From positions 1-63,099 of the forward strand of contig BQIV01000028.1 of NCBI GenBank assembly GCA_021604005.1: a DNA stretch of 63,099 nt, in the 5' to 3' direction. The notes beneath the pieces are model-generated. The model had not been told where the DNA came from. It searched no databases and was given only the letters and a program-made list of their open reading frames with translations. The DNA is from Nitrospirales bacterium (GTDB lineage Bacteria > Nitrospirota > Nitrospiria > Nitrospirales > UBA8639). The position numbers were made by a program, and so were the translations under genes. Positions 14,942-23,995 of the stretch are shown here, piece after piece. The first letter of the stretch is position 1; every line of letters starts with the position of its first letter.

Positions 14942-15713
14942 TACCGTCCATGCCTTTCTGGGCATGGGATGCAAAGGACTGTACGGACCTTTTCCTCGAT
15001 AGTCGCCATCTCATGCTCACGACTATATCGTGTCAGAAATTTCGTGCAGGCGTCGATTTTTTCCCCTCCGCACCAGTGCCCTAGTTCAATCTCTCGCAAA
15101 TCACTCACCTTCCTTTTCTGCATGCATGGATCATCGAATGTCGGGAGCGTCGTACATCCAACGGAGGCCGCCATCACGGATTGGTAGACATCGTGTCGAT
15201 TCCGAATAATGAGATACGGTTGAATCTGATCGAACGATAATGCCAGACAGGCATTGCGATATGCTGGATTCCCTCCAGTCAGAATTGCGCATATCCGTTC
15301 AACCTGCGACCCGACATTCAGGAATGATCTGTCGGATTTTCCGTCTCTTCTGTCGTGATCTTGAGTAACAGAGCCAGGAACCTGTCTTTCGCCGCTCTGT
15401 TGCATTCGAAAAAATCGTTGACGACCTCGATCACTTGCTCTAATTCGCATGACTGGTTGAAATGCTCAGCATGATCCAGCAATCCTGGCGTCCCCTTCTT
15501 TTGAACAAACTCCTCGCGACTCATCCCTTTAGGAATGAGGATAATGTCCAAGAACAATGGCATTTTTGAGCCTAATACTTTTATGAGTGAACTGGCGGTG
15601 AGATCTTCTTGATCTCGGTGCTCGATTAATTCAGAGAGCCTGACCCCCTGAAACAGTAAGAGCTTCGTCTGATAAAAATGCTTATCTCCTATTTCATACT
15701 CTGCGTATTCCAT
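14941..15713 (-). CDS. GT tail chaperone fusion made by -1 frameshift
   Basis: A -1 slip on TTTTTTC (15408-15414) would join about 102 residues of the G protein to the open frame that runs to a TAA at 14943-14941. The T part contains QVERICAILTGGNPAYRNAC, a Cys-rich region (CTTLPTFDDPCMQKRKVSD, HWCGGEKIDACTKFL) and ends CIPCPERHGR. Its TAA overlaps the tape measure ATG (TAATG). No independent start with a good ribosome binding site is evident for the T frame, which supports expression only as a fusion. In lambda the GT product is made at low frequency; the same is inferred here. Confidence 0.75.
15318..15713 (-). CDS. Tail assembly chaperone G-like protein
   Basis: The start at ATG 15713 is set by TAGGAGG three bases upstream; an in-frame TTG at 15728 is less likely. 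The 131-residue protein starts MEYAEYEIGDKHFYQTKLLL and has helices such as LDIILIPKGMSREEFVQKKG. It lies between the major tail protein and the tape measure, the position of lambda G. The overlapping -1 frame continues from codons for NDFF at 15408-15414 to 14941, giving the G-T arrangement used by siphophage tail chaperones. Both products would coat the tape measure protein during tail assembly. Confidence 0.82.
   Translation of the reverse strand: MEYAEYEIGDKHFYQTKLLLFQGVRLSELIEHRDQEDLTASSLIKVLGSKMPLFLDIILIPKGMSREEFVQKKGTPGLLDHAEHFNQSCELEQVIEVVNDFFECNRAAKDRFLALLLKITTEETENPTDHS
15408..15414 (-). promoter_or_regulatory. Programmed -1 ribosomal frameshift site TTTTTTC
   Basis: In the G frame the codons are GAT TTT TTC GAA, so T_TTT_TTC is a perfect X_XXY_YYZ slippery heptamer. 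Slipping back one base continues CGA ATG CAA in the open T frame to 14941. A second candidate near the end of G (G_GAA_AAT) fits the rule poorly. No strong downstream pseudoknot was traced by eye. Confidence 0.75.
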
Positions 15714-15720
15714 ACTCCTC

Positions 15721-16662
15721 CTAATCAATCGTGATCTTTAGTTCATTGGCCCCACCGTAATTAATTTCTGCCTGCATTTGCACCGTTGGCGCATTATTAG
15801 AATCCCCTAACGTGGGCGTGATGTAATTTAATTTTGAGGCATCAAACCGAATCGTATTATTGTTGGTATCCTCCGTCCGAATGACTAACGCGTTCTCGAT
15901 GTCTGACGCCACTAACCCATAAAAGTCGTGTACTGAGACCTTTTCCAATTCTGCTTCAAACGTGAGCGTCGGTGTTCGCTGACTGATTCTCGCCAGGGCA
16001 AATCCAGACGGCGAATCGACGAGAGGGTCCAGAATGATTTGATTCCCAATATCCAGGGAAAACGACCGAACTTTTAGGGCGAACCCGCCAACCGTGAACA
16101 GCCCACTCCGAAACACTGGAGGCGCTTTGGTTTCGATTGTGGTTGAAATTTCAGACACATCAGCCACAGGAACATACGCCCCTATGGCCGTACAGGCCAT
16201 TTGGATAAATTCGCCAATCGCTCCAACGCTAAACACAACATTCGCTAGCGCTCCTGCACTGGCAAATTGGATAGCCCCGCCAGACCCATCATGGAGATGC
16301 AGGGCCATCGAGTGATGGACATCGTTGTCGGCGAGGTCGTACTGCACGTCAACGCCAGGATCTAACGTTTCCTGGAATCCTGCCATTTTCAGGATGGCCC
16401 CAGCTTTTGGAGCCACGCCTAACGACGGACCCCCTTTTAATTCCGCGTTGAACGTCAACCCTCCTGAAAACGTTGTAGCCAATGACGCGAGCGTCCCCTT
16501 TTGGGGCAGCAAAATTTCTCGCTGCTGTCGTCCCACATCAATATTCGGCTGAGGATTACTAATTGCTAGCCCCCCATGTGAGCCAGCAAACGTCTCTAAT
16601 GTTCCGGGCGTTGACTCTTCCGCGAAAAATGCAACCCCATTTTTAAAAGAAAATACGCCCAT
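15721..16662 (-). CDS. Major tail tube protein
   Basis: The 313-residue protein lies immediately upstream of the chaperone genes, as lambda V and similar tail-tube proteins do. It is beta-rich throughout (FSFKNGVAFFAEESTPGTLE, ISTTIETKAPPVFRSGLFTV, FALKVRSFSLDIGNQIILDP), contains the repeated Gly/Ala-rich turns of tube proteins and has a C-terminal beta domain (APTVQMQAEINYGGANELKI). No signal peptide is present. Exact family assignment is not certain, but order, length and composition fit the tube subunit that polymerises into the flexible siphovirus tail. Confidence 0.8.
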   Translation of the reverse strand: MGVFSFKNGVAFFAEESTPGTLETFAGSHGGLAISNPQPNIDVGRQQREILLPQKGTLASLATTFSGGLTFNAELKGGPSLGVAPKAGAILKMAGFQETLDPGVDVQYDLADNDVHHSMALHLHDGSGGAIQFASAGALANVVFSVGAIGEFIQMACTAIGAYVPVADVSEISTTIETKAPPVFRSGLFTVGGFALKVRSFSLDIGNQIILDPLVDSPSGFALARISQRTPTLTFEAELEKVSVHDFYGLVASDIENALVIRTEDTNNNTIRFDASKLNYITPTLGDSNNAPTVQMQAEINYGGANELKITID

Positions 16663-16682
16663 GCCGCCCCCTCTCTGTGTAA

Positions 16683-17147
16683 TTAACTGGTCATATCACC
16701 GAGTCGGTGTCGATACACCACATCAAAGAGGATGGTTTTCTCTCCCTGCGTGCCATCCTCGTCAAGTTCAATCGATTCACTACTCTGAAACACCGTATCC
16801 TGCACGTAATCTGGTAACCCTCGACACACATCCAGCATGACGGCTCGGTAGAGATCCTGTTCGAGACGGTTAAACACGGTGTCCGTTGATAAACCGTCCT
16901 CACAATAATCGTGTCTGACCCTGATTGTCGTGTGAATGCTGAGTCGTCGCCCCTCGATGCCGATCGGGGCATCGATCGCCGTCTCAGTCCCTTGCTGGAC
17001 CTGGATGGTCACATTCCGATTTTGCGACATGGTGCCAAGGTGGAATCTCTCCACGAGGCCAATGTCCGTTCGATAGCCATTCTCGACGTAAATCGACTGG
17101 ATGGTCTCAGCCCAATTTTGCATAATCTGTTCGCGTATCGATTCCAT
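16683..17147 (-). CDS. Tail terminator-like protein
   Basis: The 154-residue protein is mixed alpha/beta: an N-terminal helix (SIREQIMQNWAETIQSIYVE), central strands (NVTIQVQQGTETAI), and a long helix with LEQDLYRAVMLDV before a beta hairpin (EKTILFDVVYRHRL). This is the topology and length of lambda U / HK97 tail terminators, which cap the tail tube and join the head. It is encoded between the gp10/Z-like gene and the tail tube gene, the expected place. It overlaps the upstream gene by one base at 17147. Confidence 0.7.
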   Translation of the reverse strand: MESIREQIMQNWAETIQSIYVENGYRTDIGLVERFHLGTMSQNRNVTIQVQQGTETAIDAPIGIEGRRLSIHTTIRVRHDYCEDGLSTDTVFNRLEQDLYRAVMLDVCRGLPDYVQDTVFQSSESIELDEDGTQGEKTILFDVVYRHRLGDMTS

Positions 17148-17629
17148 TAACGTCGATCCCGTAAGCCTCGGTCGAGCACCTGTTGCGTAATACGTGTCGC
17201 CTCTCGTTGCACGCGATGCGGCAACGCACGTGCAGCCAATCGGAAGAGGCCTTCAAATGTTTGACGAATCCGTCGTTCATGAAATTCCAAAAATCGTGAG
17301 GCATAGGCTACTAAAAATGAGGTGCTGCCACGGTCACGTTGATGCGACACTTTCGTCCGAATGTGTGCTCGCTGCACGACCTTGCGCTCTTTAGATTTGA
17401 GCTTGACGAACCGGCTTTTCCTCGTTTTCGTCGAAAACACTTCCTGCCTCGCTGGCAAGTGAATGCCTGGCGACCCGTCGAGCAATTGTCGCCTGGCCGT
17501 GTTCGCGAATTTATCCCCAACCCGCTTAAATTCCCGTCGAATGGACGTGCGCACCAATATCGGGGCCAGCTTCATCGCACGCTGGAATTCACGCTGATTC
17601 ACAATTTCAAATTTGACTTCGTTCGCCAT
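17147..17629 (-). CDS. HK97 gp10 / lambda Z-like tail completion protein
   Basis: The 160-residue, very basic protein starts MANEVKFEIVNQREFQRAM and continues with RREFKRVGDKFANTARRQL, the helix pair typical of HK97-gp10-like and lambda Z-like minor tail proteins. The middle is a flexible basic loop, and SFLVAYASRFLEFHERRI and a C-terminal helix follow. It adjoins the tail terminator. These proteins complete the tail end that joins the head connector. Confidence 0.75.
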   Translation of the reverse strand: MANEVKFEIVNQREFQRAMKLAPILVRTSIRREFKRVGDKFANTARRQLLDGSPGIHLPARQEVFSTKTRKSRFVKLKSKERKVVQRAHIRTKVSHQRDRGSTSFLVAYASRFLEFHERRIRQTFEGLFRLAARALPHRVQREATRITQQVLDRGLRDRR

Positions 17630-17967
17630 TATCGCACCACATCCACGACAATCAGCCCTGGGTCATCTTGATGCACTTCGTTTTGCACGCGGAACACCGT
17701 GTCTTGGTGATCCCAGCGATTATCTTTGAGGTGCACCTGGTCCTTGCCGTACTGTGGGACCTCGACGCCATGGACCGCGTGTCGGACGATATGGACACGC
17801 CTGACACTTTTCGCGCTATTGGCGTCAAACCCAAAATCCAGCTCTGGCGGATTCCGCTCGATGAGTACATGAATTTTTCGAGGAGGTAATTTGTCTGGAC
17901 AGTACCAAATCTCTTCATAGTCGAGCGCTTCAATCATCGATTTCGCATCTGCCGTATAGTCAATCAT
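17629..17967 (-). CDS. Head-tail connector region protein (112 aa)
   Basis: This acidic-to-neutral 112-residue protein begins MIDYTADAKSMIEALDYEEI and has a beta-rich body (RKIHVLIERNPPELDFGF, QDTVFRVQNEVHQDDPGLI). It shares one base with the downstream gp10-like gene and overlaps the upstream gene by four bases (ATGA at 17964-17967). In similar phages this slot holds a head-tail joining protein. No family was recognised with confidence. Confidence 0.6.
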   Translation of the reverse strand: MIDYTADAKSMIEALDYEEIWYCPDKLPPRKIHVLIERNPPELDFGFDANSAKSVRRVHIVRHAVHGVEVPQYGKDQVHLKDNRWDHQDTVFRVQNEVHQDDPGLIVVDVVR

Positions 17968-18347
17968 GTCCCCTCTTTCACGAGATTCCGAATGACAAAA
18001 TCCACATCAAACACCAGGCGGCCACCACCAGAGTTATACAGCACGACAAATTCAGCCCGATGCGTTTCGTAAGACGATTGCTGGTCTAGAATGGTGGTAT
18101 CTTCAGGCTGCAAGGTCCATCGGAACAAGGCGAATTCATCCAACGTCGCATGATTGGCGTTGAGCATATTTTGTGAATTTCGGTTATTCACAATAGCCCC
18201 GGACGCCGTATCAAAGAAAGTCGCTTCGATGGAATCCACGTCACTCAATGTGATGAGATTACCAAGCGGATCTTTCAGCACGGCGAAGAAATCAGCCGTG
18301 CTTCTCTCGTTGATCACTTTATTAAATCTTTTAGGAAATCGGCTCAT
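17964..18347 (-). CDS. Phage structural protein, unrecognised (127 aa)
   Basis: The start is placed at ATG 18347 (MSRFPKRFNKVINERSTADF), five bases after the preceding stop; the frame is open further upstream but only inside the previous gene. The body is beta-rich (FFAVLKDPLGNLITLSDVDS, RAEFVVLYNSGGGRLVFDVD). It lies in the head-tail joining segment, overlapping the next gene by four bases. It could be a connector adaptor; this is inferred from position. Confidence 0.6.
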   Translation of the reverse strand: MSRFPKRFNKVINERSTADFFAVLKDPLGNLITLSDVDSIEATFFDTASGAIVNNRNSQNMLNANHATLDEFALFRWTLQPEDTTILDQQSSYETHRAEFVVLYNSGGGRLVFDVDFVIRNLVKEGT

Positions 18348-18352
18348 ACAGG

Positions 18353-18754
18353 TTAATCCATGGTGACGGTATACGCCCCAATAGCAAACGAAATGGTCTC
18401 TGATGCGCCAACCGCTTTTGAGGCCGTCAACGCCCCATAGTCCAACATATTCCCATCGCTTGAGGCATCCATGATCGCGTAATGTGTGATCGTGCCCCAA
18501 CTTCCAGTTGATTGCGGGAAGGTCACGACCGACCCATTCGATTTTGACCCACCTGACGCGGCTGGAAAATTCGTGGCGTTATTCGTGACGGCCACACGCG
18601 CATAGGCATTGCCAGAAGGCTCGGTCAAACCAGACGCATCCTCTGTCGGGTTAGCTATCGATAGCGCAAAATAGACTGTGGCTGGTCGGGTAAAATCTCC
18701 ACCGCCAAACACATGATCCAGTAATTTATTCTCAAGGTAATTTGATGCTCCCAT
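18353..18754 (-). CDS. Gp80-like tail fibre/decoration protein
   Basis: The 133-residue protein closely follows the pattern of a common phage family often annotated as tail fibre or gp80-like: SNYLENKLLDHVFGGG at the N-terminus, a PATVYFALSIANPTEDASG strand pair, YARVAVTNNATNFPAASGG, then SWGTITHYAIMDAS and a closing ISFAIGAYTVTMD strand. The fold is expected to be a small beta-sandwich. It is placed between the giant spike gene and the head-tail genes; a role as a decoration or fibre-base protein is inferred. Confidence 0.78.
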   Translation of the reverse strand: MGASNYLENKLLDHVFGGGDFTRPATVYFALSIANPTEDASGLTEPSGNAYARVAVTNNATNFPAASGGSKSNGSVVTFPQSTGSWGTITHYAIMDASSDGNMLDYGALTASKAVGASETISFAIGAYTVTMD

Positions 18755-18768
18755 TCCAAAACCTCCGC

Positions 18769-21700
18769 TTATTGAGTGTGAGTAAACAACTTCATCGGTA
18801 TTTCCACGCCGACCAATTCCTCAGGTCTAAACGGCGTCAGGCGAACCGATGCGCCAGCCGATGACGAGACAGCCCATGTGCCCATCGCAACCAGTGGAAT
18901 ATTTCCATCAACCACCAATTGGCCCTGCATCATCCAAGACGAAAAAGCCTGAGCCATGCGCTCAACCGAGACAGTGGCTGAACCGTTCCACGACAAATCA
19001 GACCCCCCAGCCACATCTGTCAATTTCATCGCCTCAGCCATTGACAGCCACGACCAAGAGGCATCAGCCGAAATCGGCGAACCGCCTAACAGCGTAGCCT
19101 GGGAGCCAAGAGACCAAGACGAAGCAGACGACACTTGAACCTGAACCGACCCGTCTAAATTCCCAGATCTTGACAAGAACCAGTTCGAGTTGGATGTCAG
19201 CAATACACCCACTTGGTAGGACAAAGAGGAATCAGCCGACCACGTAGAAGACGACGAGACATTGAGGAACTTGTCAGCATCAGCCGTTGAGGCAAGAGTC
19301 CATGATCCGTTTGCAGCGATGTCGTTGCCAGCGAGTAATTGAGCCGAGCTATCCCAAGCCCAGTCAGAAGACACCTCAACTGGGACAGCAACACGAGCAA
19401 TTAATGAGCCATCCATCAGCCAAGCAGAAGAAGATTCTAGCGAGACTTCTTTTGCAAGAGAGCCAGACGAATCCAACGACCAGACAGAAGACCCAGCCAC
19501 CTGATTGCCAGCCAATAAACTTCCATCGCTCTCCAAGGACCATGCCGAAGCAGCCGACACTTGCGTTTCTTGACTTGATGAAACAGTTCCCGATCCAGCA
19601 AGTACCCATGAAGACGAAGAAGCCGCATCTTTCTCGATTTCAATCTCTGCTGTTGACGTGACCTCCCATGAGGAAGACGCGGAAACCGGAGAATCCCCAT
19701 TGACGGCAAGTTGAGAATCGATGGACCATATTGAGCCAGCTTCTATGGAAACGGCCTTGTGTATTTCCGCCGCAGAAGACAGCACCCAATCAGAAGAGGC
19801 CTCTAAATCATTCGCAAGGCCTGCCGAGGCCGTACCATTCAAAGCCCACGAAGATGCCGCATCAAGAGAGGCCAATATAGAAATGCTTGCCGTCGATTCA
19901 AATGACCATGACGCATCAGCCGAAGATGAAACGGGAACGCTGATAGATGCCGATGATTGCAGGACCCAGGACGATTGTTCGACAGCGAGAGAGACATCGA
20001 GATGCTCAGCGTCCACGGCATCGAATCGCAGCACCGTCCCCTGCTCTTGCAAGAGCATTCCCGTTGAGCCTGCCGTGATCTCAGAATCCGTGATTTCACC
20101 AGCGTACACGCCAGCATCAAATTCATACTCGATCAGATCCCCACGGACACGGAGCTTCATGGCGTAGTGCTGAGACTCATCAAATCGCTCGATCGTATGC
20201 TGTTGGAGAATAGTTGGCGTATCATTCACGCGTTTCTCGATACTCAATACCCCGTCACCACGGGCCAAAATCGAATAATAATTGCTGCCCGAACCCGTCG
20301 CAGGCCCACTCGCCCTCACGCAAATTCCGAACCGATCACTGCTCGTTGTTCCGTTTGTTCGGCCGAGAGCAGAGACCGCCTGATCATTCGATGGGTGCGT
20401 CTCACCGACGACAGCCATTCTCATTGGACCAGCGGGAACGCCAACAGAGCTATTCGTCGCATCAACAGTGAAATGTGCAACCTCGTCTCCACTCCATGCA
20501 TGCCCAGAATCAGATGTATGTGCAGCCAGCGACACATTGGACGACGAATAAAAATTGTCAACCGTGATAACATCGTCTGTCCAGGGGAACACCAAATTGA
20601 GTGGACGACGTGGAGAGAAATTCTCCTCAGTCAACTCAATCGGGTCAATCACCGCGTTATTGAATGTCAATTGATTCGGTTTGGCTGGGTTCCAGTACGA
20701 GCAATCCAACAGTTGATGGCCCGACCCTTGGAGGCTAAACGAAAACGCGACACCACCAGATAACGTGCTCTGGCCACTCGGCGTCGTCCTGCCCTGGAAA
20801 AAATCAAGTGATCCGTCAATACACCGGACACGTCGGAACGTGCAATTTGTCGCAATCCATCCCTGCGCAGCCCCATTCCCCCAGTCGGCGATATCAACAT
20901 CCTCTAACAACGCGTCAGATTCTCCCATTAAATGCTCATGTTGGACCCCGACCCCGCTTGGGGAATTCATCCCTCTCACCAGGCCTCGACGAGCGATACT
21001 GTTATTGCACCTAAAAAAATTTACACCATCTTCCGTCCAGGCAACATGACGATTATTGACAAGGGAAAAATCATGCAGGACGGGATTATCGCCCTGACTG
21101 AATTGAATGAGTTGCCCACGCGGAAACGGTCCTCGAACGTTATACCCCTCAATAAATGAAACCGTTGGGTTTGAGGTATTCAGGATATAGCATCCTGTCG
21201 AAGAATCATATGACCGAACTCTTCGAATCTGCACACCAGGACAATTTAAAATATCGATCCCGTTGGTATTTGAGTCAGGATTTTGTCCGGTTACAGGAGA
21301 ATTCGTGTGAATGGTTTCGATATCCTCGATCACTAGACCTGTCGATCCTGAACATTGTATCGCATCGCCTCCGCTATAATGGATTCGACACATACGCACG
21401 GTCACATTATCATGCGTTACGACAATGCCGTCCTGCCCTGATACCGTCACATCCAATCGCTCGATGATTTCCCCGTCCATGGTGGAGGCCACAGGGCCTG
21501 ACGGGGTGAGGAACGGAGTTGCATTATTACTCAACTGCGTGTTGACAAACCATTGCGTTTGAAGTTCTTCGTCCTTCTTAAATGGGGCATAGGGATCATG
21601 CTCAATGTCTATGACATTATCATCGGTTAACTCCATCGACCACAACCGAAAATCATGAATGCGCCCACGCCAATTTTGCGAACCGCTCCCTTCCCAGCCA

Positions 21701-22308
21701 CCGAGCCATAACCCCGAAAACGGCCCAGCGCCACCCGCGCTATGACTGAAGCCAAACGAGAATTTCCCATCAATATACACTCGATGCCGATTGACCCCGT
21801 TTGAGGTCAAGGCGAGGGTATGCTGTATGAAATTTTGGTTGCTGCCGCCCTCTCGGTGCGATCCGCCGACATCTCGCCAAAAAAGCCTGACCCCGCCGGA
21901 TTGCCCGTTGCTGCTGTTGGGGTATATCATCAAATCATCTGATCCGTTAAACCCCACCATGCAATACGATGATCCAATATCATAGGACATGTACGACACC
22001 GACAGGCTGAATGGTCCGGATGAGGGGAGGGTGTATAGCTCTGGATAGTCAAGATCAATATAATGCCCAACCGACACATGCCCCTCGAAAAACCTCGCAT
22101 GTCCCGTATCCACAATCGGCCATGATGCACGAGACCCACTCTCAAACGGGTCAACGATGACACCATGCCGACCATGTCCGGACACGTCATGTGCAGTAAG
22201 ACCATACCCCTCGTTCAATACCAGCCAGCATTCCAAATCACGCATCATCGGATGATTGTAATCAGGAATGCTGAGAACCCCTGGCTCAATAGTTTGGTGC
22301 ACGATCAT
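18769..22308 (-). CDS. Giant spike/adhesin: LamG-like, beta-helix and 20-residue Trp-repeat protein
   Basis: The 1179-residue protein has four regions. Residues 20-240 look like a LamG/concanavalin-type domain (LECWLVLNEGYGLTAHDVSG, RHRVYIDGKFSFGF). Residues about 260-560 form a right-handed beta-helix like phage tailspikes and polysaccharide lyases (GIDILNCPGVQIRRVRSYDS). Residues about 600-780 are a second jelly roll (YAMKLRVRGDLIEYEFDAG). The C-terminal 370 residues carry 19 Trp residues in a nearly invariant 20-residue repeat. No signal peptide is present. The start at 22308 overlaps the PL1-like gene by four bases. It is probably a virion spike that binds or degrades surface polysaccharide. 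Confidence 0.8.
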   Translation of the reverse strand: MIVHQTIEPGVLSIPDYNHPMMRDLECWLVLNEGYGLTAHDVSGHGRHGVIVDPFESGSRASWPIVDTGHARFFEGHVSVGHYIDLDYPELYTLPSSGPFSLSVSYMSYDIGSSYCMVGFNGSDDLMIYPNSSNGQSGGVRLFWRDVGGSHREGGSNQNFIQHTLALTSNGVNRHRVYIDGKFSFGFSHSAGGAGPFSGLWLGGWEGSGSQNWRGRIHDFRLWSMELTDDNVIDIEHDPYAPFKKDEELQTQWFVNTQLSNNATPFLTPSGPVASTMDGEIIERLDVTVSGQDGIVVTHDNVTVRMCRIHYSGGDAIQCSGSTGLVIEDIETIHTNSPVTGQNPDSNTNGIDILNCPGVQIRRVRSYDSSTGCYILNTSNPTVSFIEGYNVRGPFPRGQLIQFSQGDNPVLHDFSLVNNRHVAWTEDGVNFFRCNNSIARRGLVRGMNSPSGVGVQHEHLMGESDALLEDVDIADWGNGAAQGWIATNCTFRRVRCIDGSLDFFQGRTTPSGQSTLSGGVAFSFSLQGSGHQLLDCSYWNPAKPNQLTFNNAVIDPIELTEENFSPRRPLNLVFPWTDDVITVDNFYSSSNVSLAAHTSDSGHAWSGDEVAHFTVDATNSSVGVPAGPMRMAVVGETHPSNDQAVSALGRTNGTTSSDRFGICVRASGPATGSGSNYYSILARGDGVLSIEKRVNDTPTILQQHTIERFDESQHYAMKLRVRGDLIEYEFDAGVYAGEITDSEITAGSTGMLLQEQGTVLRFDAVDAEHLDVSLAVEQSSWVLQSSASISVPVSSSADASWSFESTASISILASLDAASSWALNGTASAGLANDLEASSDWVLSSAAEIHKAVSIEAGSIWSIDSQLAVNGDSPVSASSSWEVTSTAEIEIEKDAASSSSWVLAGSGTVSSSQETQVSAASAWSLESDGSLLAGNQVAGSSVWSLDSSGSLAKEVSLESSSAWLMDGSLIARVAVPVEVSSDWAWDSSAQLLAGNDIAANGSWTLASTADADKFLNVSSSSTWSADSSLSYQVGVLLTSNSNWFLSRSGNLDGSVQVQVSSASSWSLGSQATLLGGSPISADASWSWLSMAEAMKLTDVAGGSDLSWNGSATVSVERMAQAFSSWMMQGQLVVDGNIPLVAMGTWAVSSSAGASVRLTPFRPEELVGVEIPMKLFTHTQ
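18860..19990 (-). repeat. Coding tandem repeat: 19 Trp units at 20-residue spacing
   Basis: In the C-terminal part of the spike protein, Trp recurs with intervals of 20 residues in 14 of 18 cases (the others are 22, 22, 22 and 18). The unit reads roughly S-S-x-W-x-L-x-S-x-A-x-L followed by a polar turn and a Val-x-Ala segment. At DNA level the unit is 60 bp but diverged, so it is a protein repeat rather than a recent DNA expansion. A beta-solenoid or a string of small beta modules is likely. Confidence 0.85.
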
Positions 22309-23990
22309 GCTGAGGCATCCACTCCATTTTTCCGCACGGTCATATCGGCGCTCGTTAAGGCTGCCGATGAGCCATCCATAATGACGCCAACCCGAAACTC
22401 ATACTCATTAAACATTTTAAATGAGATGGTCTGTGGGCCTGGGAGTGAGGCTGGTGGAGCCACCCTGAATTGCCTCGGCAGCGTCTCCCATCGCTGCGTA
22501 TCTCGCGCATTCGTATAGATGGACACAATGGCATCATCCGTTGCGCCTGTCGGGAATTGCAGATGCACCGTACACACGCAGGACTCCATGGGATTGAGTG
22601 ATTGGGTTGCAAAAAACTGCTCAGTTGAATCGTTGATTGCTGTGAGTTGCGTTAAATCGCTAGCGTTTGGCCAAGGCATGGTTCCCCCTCCAGACTGATA
22701 ATCACCAGATGGAATCGTATCTCCGGCTAATTCATTTTGATAATTTTCCAGGTGTGTATATCCAGAGGCTGCCAACACCTGGGCATGGTTCACGCCAACA
22801 GGCAGCCCATGGGATAATTTCCAGGAGTCTGCTATCCCATCTCCTGACGTATCGAGCGGGAGGTTACCTCCGGTCAACGTCTGAAATCCCCCAACATCAC
22901 TCTCAGTGTCAATCCACCTCCCTGTTCCATTACTCACATCGGCAATAATTCTGGCGTCAATGACATCTCTAACAGGCTGAATGGCACCACAACTGCCGAG
23001 CACATCAACTTTGGCTTGGTCGGCATCACTCTCTGTCAATGATGGAGCCGCAATGCGTGTGGTGGTCACAGGAAAGTGTGGCGAGGATCCGCTCCTGTAG
23101 ATAATATCTTCCTCTGGGAATGTATCATTGGGCCTATGCGTCGCATGTCGATTGCCAAGCAAGAACACATTTGAGCTCAACGTGTCTGCGTCACCCCCTC
23201 GTAATCGAACAGCTCCACCTTTCCCATTATCGTCAAGGCCTGAAATGTAGTGATTTTTCACCACGTTTGTGTGAAGCACTCCACTACTAGCCCGAACATT
23301 ATGGGGCGACCCATAGTTGTAGACCACGTTATTGACGAAATCGATGCATGTGCCTGAGGTGGTGCTTGGATTTCTATCCGTGTGATGCGCGAGTAAACTA
23401 TGATGTATGGTCAAGTTTACACTGCTAGACCCAACCAGCATCCCCTTCCCATGCTGCCCTTCAGAGTGCGGCGGTGTGGGGTTCCTGAGAGATTCAGAGA
23501 CAATTGTCCATTGCACTGTGGCATTCAAATTATCGACATTAAAGAATGAGAGGGTCTCATCATTCCCCCAACTGAGCGAGCAGTGGTCAATGACTAGGTT
23601 ATTAATTGTGTTCCCTACCACCTGAATGGCATCCCGTGAATCAGGATTCACATTAGGGATGGTCCCTCCCTCTCCTGGCCGAATCCGTAGATGCCGTAAA
23701 ATGACATTACTACATTCAATGTTGATTTCCCCATGAATCACCACTCCATCCCCTGGCGCAGACGATCCATAAATCGTAATATCGTCAGTGTTGATTGTCA
23801 GCTTGGACAGTAAAAGGATTTCCCCACTGACACTGAACAAGACGGTTCTCGGTCCTGCCGCCGTGCAGGCCTCTCGGAAACTGCCCGCACCTGCATCGTT
23901 CAGATTCGTGACAAACAGGACAGAGCCTGCTCGTCCACCGGTGGTCGTGGTGCTGGCGAACCCCTGCGCTGAAGGAAAAGCTAGTGGCAT
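22305..23990 (-). CDS. PL1-like pectate-lyase-fold protein in the structural operon
   Basis: The N-terminus (AFPSAQGFASTTTTGGRAG and VLFVTNLNDAGAGSFREACT) matches the signature start of PL1-type secreted polysaccharide lyases, and the body is a right-handed beta-helix (ITIYGSSAPGDGVVIHGE, VIDHCSLSWGNDETLSFF, NLTIHHSLLAHHTDRNP). DTSGDGIADSWK near residue 385 resembles a calcium-binding dockerin or thrombospondin-like element. The C-terminal 120 residues form another beta domain. Unlike bacterial pectate lyases it lacks a signal peptide, consistent with a virion depolymerase. Which residues are catalytic cannot be decided by eye. It overlaps the next gene by four bases. Confidence 0.78.
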   Translation of the reverse strand: MPLAFPSAQGFASTTTTGGRAGSVLFVTNLNDAGAGSFREACTAAGPRTVLFSVSGEILLLSKLTINTDDITIYGSSAPGDGVVIHGEINIECSNVILRHLRIRPGEGGTIPNVNPDSRDAIQVVGNTINNLVIDHCSLSWGNDETLSFFNVDNLNATVQWTIVSESLRNPTPPHSEGQHGKGMLVGSSSVNLTIHHSLLAHHTDRNPSTTSGTCIDFVNNVVYNYGSPHNVRASSGVLHTNVVKNHYISGLDDNGKGGAVRLRGGDADTLSSNVFLLGNRHATHRPNDTFPEEDIIYRSGSSPHFPVTTTRIAAPSLTESDADQAKVDVLGSCGAIQPVRDVIDARIIADVSNGTGRWIDTESDVGGFQTLTGGNLPLDTSGDGIADSWKLSHGLPVGVNHAQVLAASGYTHLENYQNELAGDTIPSGDYQSGGGTMPWPNASDLTQLTAINDSTEQFFATQSLNPMESCVCTVHLQFPTGATDDAIVSIYTNARDTQRWETLPRQFRVAPPASLPGPQTISFKMFNEYEFRVGVIMDGSSAALTSADMTVRKNGVDASA

Positions 23991-23995
23991 TGTTG

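Noticed and set aside
15326-15345. GGAAAAT as the G/GT frameshift site
   Set aside because: In the G frame it reads G GAA AAT, which does not satisfy X_XXY_YYZ at the first triplet. TTTTTTC at 15408-15414 fits perfectly.
19721-20763. Two plus-strand ORFs of 148 and 198 codons
   Set aside because: They are antisense shadows of the spike gene, with no starts or protein-like patterns.
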